Positions 1-5,548 of a stretch of 6,292 bases of DNA are shown here, piece after piece. Origin of the DNA: Rhodocyclaceae bacterium UBA6160 (lineage in GTDB: Bacteria; Pseudomonadota; Gammaproteobacteria; Burkholderiales; Rhodocyclaceae); assembly GCA_002422995.1 (NCBI GenBank), contig DIUK01000163.1, forward strand, positions 1 to 6,292, read 5' to 3'. Every line of letters starts with the position of its first letter. Within the stretch, counting starts at the first letter, position 1. The notes beneath the pieces were generated by a model. That model saw only the letters and a program-made list of their open reading frames with translations. It was not told where the DNA came from and ran no database searches. Both the position numbers and the translations under genes were made by a program.

Positions 1-80
1 TCCGCATTGCGCCAGAACATAGCAATAATATGACCTATAACGCTTGCCAACAGGTTCGTGATGTTAAAATCCAACCATGA
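1..80 (+). CDS. possible 3' end of an unidentified upstream gene (partial)
   Basis: Reading from base 3, a frame stays open for 25 codons and ends at the TGA of 78-80, giving a C-terminus that finishes ...QQVRDVKIQP. That stop overlaps the accA start codon in an ATGA arrangement, the same junction type used three more times further right. accA also lacks a clear Shine-Dalgarno sequence, which would fit translation coupled to an upstream gene. I do not recognise the peptide. It does not resemble the DnaE C-terminus that precedes accA in E. coli. An open run of 25 codons can occur by chance, so this could also be plain upstream DNA. No function is proposed. Confidence 0.4.
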   Translation, partial: RIAPEHSNNMTYNACQQVRDVKIQP

Positions 81-1042
81 AAATTTCTTTCCTGGACTTT
101 GAGCAGCCGATTGCTGATGTTGAGTCAAAAATCGAGCAATTACGTCTTGTTCAAGAGGACTCTGCGGTTGATATTTCTGCGGAAATCTCTAAGATCGAAG
201 CTAAAAGTAAAAACCTGACCAAAGAGATTTATGCCAAGTTGACGCCTTGGCAGTGCGCGATGGTTGCTCGTCATCCCAATAGGCCCTATACGCTTGATTA
301 TCTGCAGCATATTTTCACCGACTTCGAGGAGCTGCATGGCGATAGAAGTTCTGCAGAGGATTTTGCGATCGTGGGTGGCTTAGCAAGGTTCGACGGTAAC
401 TCTTGTATGGTTATTGGACACCAAAAGGGGCGGGATACGAAAGAAAAAATATTGCGTAATTTTGGTATGCCGCGGCCTGAAGGTTATAGGAAGGCGCTTC
501 GTTTGATGCGCTTGGCTGAAACGTACAACCTTCCAGTTTTTACTTTTATTGATACGCCAGGCGCTTATCCAGGTATTAGCGCGGAGGAACGAGGCCAATC
601 GGAAGCAATCGGTCGAAACTTATTGATTATGGCTGAACTAAAAGTACCTATTATCTCTACTGTCATCGGCGAGGGTGGGTCTGGCGGTGCATTAGCGATT
701 GCAGTTGCAGACATTGTGATGATGTTGCAGTACGCAACTTATTCTGTCATTTCACCTGAAGGCTGTGCTTCTATTTTATGGAAAAGTGCTAGTCGTGCTG
801 GAGATGCTGCAGAAGCAATGGGCATCACGGCTCAACGATTAAAGTCACTGGGGTTGGTTGATAAAATCATTGATGAACCCCAAGGGGGAGCCCATAGAAA
901 TCATTTAGAGATTTCTCGTGCCATTGAAACTAATCTGCGTGCTTCGCTCAAACAACTTGCGGGACTTTCAACCACTGAACTTGTTGATCGGCGAGTTGAG
1001 CGGTTGATGAGCTATGGACGGTTTAAGGAAGTCGCTGATTGA
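77..1042 (+). CDS. accA: acetyl-CoA carboxylase carboxyltransferase, alpha subunit
   Basis: This cytoplasmic subunit pairs with AccD to form the carboxyltransferase that moves the carboxyl group from biotin on AccB to acetyl-CoA, making malonyl-CoA for fatty-acid synthesis. The 321-residue length matches the family (E. coli about 319). Seen in the protein: the typical N-terminal FLDFEQPI (residues 5-12) followed by a charged helical segment, RHPNRPYTLDY (65-75), GHQKGRDTKEK (114-124), FIDTPGAYPG (157-166), the glycine-rich GEGGSGGALA of the crotonase-type fold (198-207), SPEGCASILWKS (226-237) and GGAHR (270-274). The start at 77 is supported by the conserved N-terminus. There is no good Shine-Dalgarno sequence, and the ATG overlaps the stop of a possible upstream frame. 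The 3' end overlaps tilS by 29 bases. The gene is intact. Confidence 0.97.
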   Translation: MKISFLDFEQPIADVESKIEQLRLVQEDSAVDISAEISKIEAKSKNLTKEIYAKLTPWQCAMVARHPNRPYTLDYLQHIFTDFEELHGDRSSAEDFAIVGGLARFDGNSCMVIGHQKGRDTKEKILRNFGMPRPEGYRKALRLMRLAETYNLPVFTFIDTPGAYPGISAEERGQSEAIGRNLLIMAELKVPIISTVIGEGGSGGALAIAVADIVMMLQYATYSVISPEGCASILWKSASRAGDAAEAMGITAQRLKSLGLVDKIIDEPQGGAHRNHLEISRAIETNLRASLKQLAGLSTTELVDRRVERLMSYGRFKEVAD

Positions 1043-2024
1043 TTCGGGGGCTAACGACCCCGTTGAGCGTGTGCTCGAGCTGCATCGACTAGAAAAACAA
1101 AAACTAACCGTTGCTTTTTCTGGGGGGCTGGATTCAACTGTTTTGTTGCATTCGTTGGTTCGGTTTATGCAGAAGTTGTCTGCTGCTGGCGCACAAAGAG
1201 CCGTTGAGTTTAAAGGTGTTTCATCTATAAACGCAGTTCACATTCATCATGGGCTGAGTCCCAATGCGGATCTCTGGGCAGCACACTGTATGCGCACTGC
1301 AGATGACCTCGGTGTGTCGTTAACCGTTGTACATGTTGAGGTAGATGCTTCTTCGGGTAAAGGGATAGAAGATGCAGCGCGGAAAGTAAGGTTGAGTGCC
1401 TTGTTAACCCATGCTTCTGGCCTGCTTTGCATGGCTCATCATGCAGATGATCAAGCTGAAACTGTTCTGCATAACCTGCTGAGGGGGACGGGGCTTAGAG
1501 GTGCGGCGGGAATGCCTGTTTTTCATCACCGAATATTCCGGCCGTTTCTTGGGTTGCGCAAAGAAAAATTGCGGGCTTATGCCGTCAAAAATAAGCTTCA
1601 ATGGATAGAGGATGAAAGTAATCAAGATCGTTACTTTACGAGAAACTTTATTCGACACGAGGTATTACCCAGCTTGAGCGAGCGTTTTCCTCGTTGTAGT
1701 GAGCAGATATCAAATGCAGCCAGACGATTTTCCGAAGCGCAGTTATTGTTAGATGAATTAGCGTTAATTGATCTGGGGAAAGTTCAATTTATTTTTCCTG
1801 TAGAAGTCTCACTGATACGTCGATTAAGTGAGTTGCGTGCTAAAAATTTATTACGTTCACTGTTGAGTGGTCATCAGGTACAGCCCCCCGATGAGCGCAG
1901 ATTAAACGAATTTATTCGTCAAATTTTTACGGCAGCAAGGGACCGTCACCCGTGTCTTGATATGTTGGCTTATCGGTTATGGGTGAGTCATGGTTGGTTG
2001 CATTTTGAGAAAATCTCGAGCTAG
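1014..2024 (+). CDS. tilS: tRNA(Ile)-lysidine synthetase, short form lacking the C-terminal domain
   Basis: TilS uses ATP to attach lysine to C34 of the CAU-anticodon tRNA-Ile, so that it reads AUA and is charged with isoleucine. It is normally essential. Seen: the PP-loop ATP-binding motif SGGLDST (residues 36-42), HIHHGLSPNAD (76-86), AHHADDQAETVL (141-152) with LLRGTGLRG (155-163), and EDESNQDRYFTRN (199-211), all signatures of the catalytic N-terminal domain. A middle helical region follows (about 225-330). The protein stops at 336 residues, roughly 100 short of E. coli TilS (432), at the point where the C-terminal TilS_C domain would start. No remnant of it is seen in the next 100 bases. 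Aquifex-type TilS is also short, so function is plausible. The start at 1014 overlaps accA by 29 bases and has only a weak ribosome site. A GTG at 1071 is an alternative but has no better site. Confidence 0.93.
   Translation: MDGLRKSLIDSGANDPVERVLELHRLEKQKLTVAFSGGLDSTVLLHSLVRFMQKLSAAGAQRAVEFKGVSSINAVHIHHGLSPNADLWAAHCMRTADDLGVSLTVVHVEVDASSGKGIEDAARKVRLSALLTHASGLLCMAHHADDQAETVLHNLLRGTGLRGAAGMPVFHHRIFRPFLGLRKEKLRAYAVKNKLQWIEDESNQDRYFTRNFIRHEVLPSLSERFPRCSEQISNAARRFSEAQLLLDELALIDLGKVQFIFPVEVSLIRRLSELRAKNLLRSLLSGHQVQPPDERRLNEFIRQIFTAARDRHPCLDMLAYRLWVSHGWLHFEKISS
1045..1062 (+). other. small GC hairpin just after the accA stop
   Basis: CGGGG at 1045-1049 and CCCCG at 1058-1062 can pair into a 5-bp stem with an 8-base loop, 3 bases after the accA stop and inside the first codons of tilS. 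No T-run follows, so it is not an intrinsic terminator. It could slow ribosomes or shield mRNA at the tilS start, but it may be chance. Confidence 0.25.
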
Positions 2025-2091
2025 CATTTGAGGCGTTGTATTAGGGTGAATTCTCAAAGAATAGACAGCAATATGCGATAAAATAACGGGT

Positions 2092-2102
2092 TATATATAT
2101 AT
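2092..2102. repeat. (TA)5T dinucleotide run
   Basis: Five TA units plus a T lie about 40 bases before the ndk start. Such runs melt easily and can change length by slippage. If this is part of the ndk promoter, length changes could alter expression. The repeat is short and may be incidental. Confidence 0.7.
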
Positions 2103-2132
2103 CTTTGATCTTTAACTTCTAACTTAACCAAT

Positions 2133-2138
2133 GGAGAG
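2133..2138 (+). promoter_or_regulatory. ribosome binding site deciding the ndk start
   Basis: GGAGAG ends 4 bases before the ATG at 2143, a good Shine-Dalgarno position. An in-frame ATG at 2131 overlaps this motif and has no ribosome site of its own, so 2143 is preferred. Confidence 0.85.
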
Positions 2139-2142
2139 TCTC

Positions 2143-2568
2143 ATGGCTGTAGAACGCACTTTATCAATTATCAAACCAGATGCAGTAGCTAAAAATGTCA
2201 TCGGTGAAATTTACTCACGCTTCGAAAAAAACGGTTTGAAAATTGTTGCGTCACGGATGCATCAGTTGTCACGTCAGGAAGCTGAAGGGTTTTATGCAGT
2301 GCACAAAGCCCGTCCGTTTTTTAACGATCTGGTCAGTTTCATGATTTCAGGCCCCGTTGTTATCCAGGCTTTGGAAGGTGAAAATGCTATTCTGAAACAT
2401 CGTGACTTGATGGGCGCGACGGATCCTAAAAAGGCGGCACCCGGTACGATTCGAGCTGATTTTGCGGACAGCATTGATGCCAATGCTGTTCACGGGTCAG
2501 ATGCAGCTGAAACAGCGGCTGTCGAGATCGCCTATTTTTTCCCGGCAATGAGTGTTTACTCTCGTTAA
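2143..2568 (+). CDS. ndk: nucleoside diphosphate kinase
   Basis: Ndk is a cytoplasmic enzyme that moves the gamma phosphate of ATP to nucleoside diphosphates through a phosphohistidine, balancing NTP and dNTP pools. From the ATG at 2143 the protein has 141 residues, close to the 143 of E. coli Ndk, and begins MAVERTLSIIKPDAV as the family does. Starting at 2131 would add four residues (MESL) not expected in this family. Seen: Lys11 in IIKPDAV, Tyr51, the LEGENA segment (77-82), HRDLMGATDP (86-95), and the active-site His117 in NAVHGSD (114-120). The C-terminus YFFPAMSVYSR looks betaproteobacterial. A strong Shine-Dalgarno sequence precedes the start. rlmN begins 6 bases after the stop, so the two are probably co-transcribed. 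The gene is complete with all key residues. Confidence 0.97.
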   Translation: MAVERTLSIIKPDAVAKNVIGEIYSRFEKNGLKIVASRMHQLSRQEAEGFYAVHKARPFFNDLVSFMISGPVVIQALEGENAILKHRDLMGATDPKKAAPGTIRADFADSIDANAVHGSDAAETAAVEIAYFFPAMSVYSR

Positions 2569-2574
2569 TTTGCT

Positions 2575-3687
2575 ATGGCGGTGAATCTCCTTGATTTTGA
2601 TGCGAAAGACTTGGCCGCATGGTTTGCTCAGCAAGACGAGAAGCCTTTCCGTGCGCGTCAGGTTTTAAGATGGATGCATCATTTCGGGGAGAGTGACTTT
2701 TCTCGGATGAGTGATTTAGCAAAGTCGTTACGAGAGAAGTTGTTGATGCGTGCTACGGTAACTCCTCCGGCCATGATGAGTGATAAGTTGTCTGATGACG
2801 GCACGCGCAAATTTTTGTTTGATGTTGGTAACGGGAATGCTGTGGAAACAGTGTTTATTCCTGAGGGTACCCGGGGTACGTTGTGTGTTTCATCTCAAGC
2901 GGGGTGTGCGCTTGAATGTGCTTTTTGCTCTACAGGCCGTCAAGGCTTCAATCGCAATCTGACGACAGCTGAAATTATTGGTCAGGTTTGGCAAGCTAAT
3001 CGGGCGCTAGGGCGTGACCCTGGTGGAGAGCGAGTTATTAGTAATGTTGTCATGATGGGCATGGGCGAGCCATTAACGAATTTTGAAAATCTGATTCCCG
3101 CATTGCAACTCATGCTGGATGATAACGCCTATGGTTTATCGCGTCGCCGAGTTACTGTGTCGACATCGGGTATTGTGCCAGCAATTGATCGTTTGGCGGA
3201 GGCGTGCCCCGTCGCGTTGGCTGTTTCATTGCATGCGCCTACTGATGGTTTGCGCGATAAATTAGTCCCAATCAACAAAAAATATCCCTTAGCTGAGTTG
3301 TTGTCAGCTTGCCGGCGTTACTTGGCCTATGCGCCACGCGACTTTATAACCTTTGAATATGTCATGTTAGATGGCATTAATGACAGAGATGAAGACGCTC
3401 ATGCGTTATTACACTTAGTGCGTGATGTGCCCTGTAAATTTAACTTGATCCCCTTTAACCCATTTCCTGACGCTGGTTTTTCCCGCTCGCCTGCAGAACG
3501 TATTCGACGTTTTGCTTCGATCTTGAGTGCAGAGGGATTGGTGACTACGGTTAGGCGCACAAGGGGAGATGATATCGATGCCGCATGTGGTCAGCTAGCA
3601 GGTAAAGTGCTCGATAAGTCCAAACGAAGCTTGCGCGCTTCGCCTATTGTTTTTTCACCACGTTCGTCCAATGGAGTCACGCAATGA
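2575..3687 (+). CDS. rlmN: dual-specificity 23S rRNA / tRNA adenine C2-methyltransferase (radical SAM)
   Basis: RlmN places a methyl group on C2 of A2503 in 23S rRNA and of A37 in a set of tRNAs, aiding translational accuracy. It uses a 4Fe-4S cluster and S-adenosylmethionine. Seen in 370 residues: an N-terminal helical domain with NLLDFD (4-9) and KPFRARQVLRW (23-33); the radical-SAM cluster motif CxxxCxxC at Cys111, Cys115 and Cys118; GMGEPL (162-167) for S-adenosylmethionine binding; STSGIVP (196-202); SLHAPTD (218-224); and IPFNPF (292-297). The two catalytic cysteines are present as Cys104 (LCVSSQ) and Cys338 (DAACGQL), matching E. coli Cys118 and Cys355. The start at 2575 is backed by the family N-terminus but has no visible Shine-Dalgarno sequence, so ribosomes may reinitiate after ndk. 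The stop overlaps the pilW start. Confidence 0.97.
   Translation: MAVNLLDFDAKDLAAWFAQQDEKPFRARQVLRWMHHFGESDFSRMSDLAKSLREKLLMRATVTPPAMMSDKLSDDGTRKFLFDVGNGNAVETVFIPEGTRGTLCVSSQAGCALECAFCSTGRQGFNRNLTTAEIIGQVWQANRALGRDPGGERVISNVVMMGMGEPLTNFENLIPALQLMLDDNAYGLSRRRVTVSTSGIVPAIDRLAEACPVALAVSLHAPTDGLRDKLVPINKKYPLAELLSACRRYLAYAPRDFITFEYVMLDGINDRDEDAHALLHLVRDVPCKFNLIPFNPFPDAGFSRSPAERIRRFASILSAEGLVTTVRRTRGDDIDAACGQLAGKVLDKSKRSLRASPIVFSPRSSNGVTQ
3673..3676 (+). promoter_or_regulatory. ribosome binding site for pilW
   Basis: GGAG lies 7 bases before the ATG at 3684, inside the end of rlmN. It supports 3684 over the second in-frame ATG at 3693, although the later one would also leave an acceptable signal peptide. 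Confidence 0.65.
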
Positions 3688-4499
3688 GCGCAATGAACCT
3701 TGTGAAGCGCGGGTTGTTTAGCCTTTGGGTAGTTTTTTTTATTGCCGGGTGTACAACGACAGGAGTGGGGCCCGCAAGTCAGCGTGAAGGCGCAAAGCAG
3801 GCGGTATCCGAAAGTACGCCAAAAAACGAAGGGCAACAGCGCGCAAAGATTCATGTCGAATTAGGTGCGCTTTATTTGGTGGATGGCCGACCTGCTGTTG
3901 CCATGGAGGAGGCGCGCATTGCGCTTTCTGCCGACCCGGGCTATGCCCCTGCTTATAACTTGCTCGGCCTGGTTCACATGGGGCTTGGTGAGCCTAAGCT
4001 GGCTGAGGAGAATTTTCGTCGGGCGCTACAGCTTGCGCCAGGTGACCCGGAAATTAGCAATAACTTTGGTTGGTTTTTGTGCCAGAGTGGTCGAGAAAAG
4101 CAGTCGCTTGTCTACTTTGATGCTTCAGCGCGCAATCCTTTGTACTCCTCACCGACTAAACCAAACACTAACGCTGGAATTTGTTCTATCCGGTTAAAGA
4201 ATGATAAGGCAGCGGCAAATTATCTCCTGGAAGCTTTGCGATTAGCGCCTGAAAATACACAGGCAATGTATTGGTTAGCAGAAATTGATTATCGGCAAGG
4301 CAATTATGTTGAAGCAAGGCGCTGGTTGTCAGGGATTGAGAAAGTCCAGGCATTAGATGCTGAACTTACCTGGTTTGTCCTGCGTATTGAGCGCAAGCTA
4401 GGGAACAAGGAGGCCGAGGCACGTTTTGCCAATGATCTGCGCAAGCGTTTTGCTAACTCACCTGAGCAACGCTTGTTGTCACAAGGGGCGTATGAATGA
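3684..4499 (+). CDS. pilW: type IV pilus biogenesis/stability lipoprotein PilW (PilF)
   Basis: PilW (PilF in Pseudomonas) is an outer-membrane lipoprotein that helps the secretin PilQ assemble or localise, and so is needed for type IV pili. Seen: positive residues (Lys8, Arg9), a hydrophobic stretch (11-22) and a lipobox IAGC with the lipidated Cys at 23, then a low-complexity linker (about 24-50). The rest is a superhelix of about six tetratricopeptide repeats: roughly 53-86, 88-120, 122-155, 158-190, 192-225 and 227-260. Typical features are YNLLGLVHMGLG (91-102), NNFGWFLCQSGR (126-137) and TNAGIC (162-167). Cys133 and Cys167 sit at family-conserved spots and might form a disulphide. At 271 residues the length is normal. 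The start overlaps the rlmN stop (ATGA), and the stop overlaps the next gene likewise. No other pilus gene is in the window. The call rests on TPR pattern plus context. Confidence 0.92.
   Translation: MSAMNLVKRGLFSLWVVFFIAGCTTTGVGPASQREGAKQAVSESTPKNEGQQRAKIHVELGALYLVDGRPAVAMEEARIALSADPGYAPAYNLLGLVHMGLGEPKLAEENFRRALQLAPGDPEISNNFGWFLCQSGREKQSLVYFDASARNPLYSSPTKPNTNAGICSIRLKNDKAAANYLLEALRLAPENTQAMYWLAEIDYRQGNYVEARRWLSGIEKVQALDAELTWFVLRIERKLGNKEAEARFANDLRKRFANSPEQRLLSQGAYE
4484..4488 (+). promoter_or_regulatory. ribosome binding site for the rodZ-like gene
   Basis: AGGGG lies 7 bases before the ATG at 4496, within the last codons of pilW. It supports this start in addition to the ATGA overlap. 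Confidence 0.6.
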
Positions 4500-5548
4500 G
4501 CGACTCTTCAGCGGTTACACCCGCTGCTGAATGCGGTTTAGGCGAATGCACTGTGGCGCAAGCGCCCGGCACGGTTTTGCGTGAAGCACGTGAGCGGCTT
4601 TTTCTGTCTGTTGATGCCGTTGCAGCTGCAACGCGGTTTAGTCCGCGTCAAATCGATGCATTAGAGCGAGGCGATCTCAACAGTTTGCCCGGCTTGACGA
4701 CGATTCGTGGTCTGGTTCGAGCCTATGCAAAGCATGTGAATATTGATGCTATGCCCTTGTTAGCTGATTTGAATGCGCTGATACCCACTTCACCGCTTGA
4801 AGTTCGTCCGCCGGGTAATCTTGGCCTGGCACAACCTGCTGCTAATCAAACGCGACGCTTTTTGCTCTTACTTTGTTTTGTGGCAGTTGCAGTTCTGCTG
4901 GGCCTTACAGGCTACGGGCTACTGAAAAAACCGATACCGCTTGTTGCACAGCAGACTTCAATACAGGCCATGCCAGCAGGCGAGGTAACGGAGCGAGCGA
5001 GTGAAGTCGCTGGTGGACTAAGTAAGGCAGAAACCTCTGCCCCGTCTCCTGTGCTTGGCGATAAGGTGGAAATGAATGTGTTGGTTGGCAGTTCAGCAGA
5101 GACATCTGCCGCGCTTGATGCAGCGAATGCTGGCAACGCAACAGGAGGCAGCACGTTGCCGGAGGGCGGTAATTCAATGCTTTCAGTTGCTGGTGCGGTG
5201 GCAGGTAGCGATGCAATAAAAAGCGTTGATACACTGAAGCAGATGGCCGGTGCTCCAGCGTCTGCGCAAACGCCTGCGTCGGTTGCTGCATTAACGCCAG
5301 AGCTAAGTGCGTCACCTGTATTGAATTTCGTATTCAAGGGGTTGTCTTGGGTAGAGGTGCGAGATGCATCGAATAAAGTGATCTTGAGTGGTGAGTTTCC
5401 CGCAGGGACAAAGCAGACAGTTACAGGGCGGCCGCCTTTCAAACTTTGGCTGGGGCAGGCATCTGCCGTGAGCGTGAGTTATGGTCTGCAACCGATCGAT
5501 TTACAACCTCATACCCGGGCTGGCATTGCTCGTCTGACGGTGCAATGA
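4496..5548 (+). CDS. rodZ: RodZ-like membrane protein (cytoplasmic HTH, one TM, periplasmic DUF4115 domain)
   Basis: RodZ links the actin-like MreB to the cell-wall elongation machinery and helps set rod shape. Seen in 350 residues: an N-terminal tail (1-22); a Cro/RodZ-type helix-turn-helix domain (about 24-92) with LREARERLFLSVDAVAAAT, the IDALERGD turn (53-60) and RGLVRAYAKH (71-80); a single membrane segment (about 121-143) preceded by Arg120-Arg121; a long Ala/Ser/Gly/Thr-rich periplasmic linker (about 150-272); and a C-terminal beta-rich DUF4115 domain (about 276-350) with FKGLSWVEVRDASNKVI and a GRPPFKLWLG motif. This order is that of RodZ. Position between pilW and ispG is the usual place for rodZ. 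Both ends overlap neighbours by 4 bases. The HTH in this family binds MreB rather than acting as a classic DNA regulator, but a regulatory role cannot be ruled out. The linker is poorly conserved by nature. Two cysteines (13 and 18) in the tail are of unknown meaning. Confidence 0.87.
   Translation: MSDSSAVTPAAECGLGECTVAQAPGTVLREARERLFLSVDAVAAATRFSPRQIDALERGDLNSLPGLTTIRGLVRAYAKHVNIDAMPLLADLNALIPTSPLEVRPPGNLGLAQPAANQTRRFLLLLCFVAVAVLLGLTGYGLLKKPIPLVAQQTSIQAMPAGEVTERASEVAGGLSKAETSAPSPVLGDKVEMNVLVGSSAETSAALDAANAGNATGGSTLPEGGNSMLSVAGAVAGSDAIKSVDTLKQMAGAPASAQTPASVAALTPELSASPVLNFVFKGLSWVEVRDASNKVILSGEFPAGTKQTVTGRPPFKLWLGQASAVSVSYGLQPIDLQPHTRAGIARLTVQ

Larger units (their letters stand above)
2025..2142 (+). 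promoter_or_regulatory. tilS-ndk intergenic region, probable ndk promoter area
   Basis: This is the only sizeable noncoding gap in the window and is strongly AT-rich. It contains a TAAAAT hexamer (2079-2084) and a TATATA-rich run (2092-2102), either of which could serve as a -10 element. A TAGACA sequence at 2062-2067 resembles a -35 box, but its spacing to these candidates is wrong (11 or more than 20 bases), so no complete sigma-70 promoter can be assigned. No hairpin plus T-run was found after tilS, so read-through from accA-tilS is possible. A promoter here is inferred mainly from the gap and the strong ndk ribosome site. Confidence 0.4.

Noticed and set aside
1045..1062. GC hairpin as a terminator of accA
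   Set aside because: The 5-bp stem has no following T-run and lies inside tilS, so termination there would cut tilS expression.
2131..2142. Upstream ATG giving a 145-residue Ndk
   Set aside because: This ATG overlaps the GGAGAG ribosome site that serves the ATG at 2143, and the added residues are not part of the family N-terminus.
3865..4197. 110-codon plus-strand frame inside pilW
   Set aside because: It overlaps the tetratricopeptide region of pilW in another frame. The Arg/Leu/Trp-rich product looks like a frame shadow, not a protein.
4566..4780. HTH domain taken as a DNA-binding transcription regulator
   Set aside because: The following single membrane segment and periplasmic DUF4115 domain, plus the place between pilW and ispG, fit RodZ, where this fold contacts MreB.
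4912..5442. 176-codon open frame on the minus strand
   Set aside because: It lies fully opposite the low-complexity linker and C-terminal part of the rodZ-like gene. Its protein is a Ser/Ala/Pro-rich mirror of that linker with no recognisable domain.
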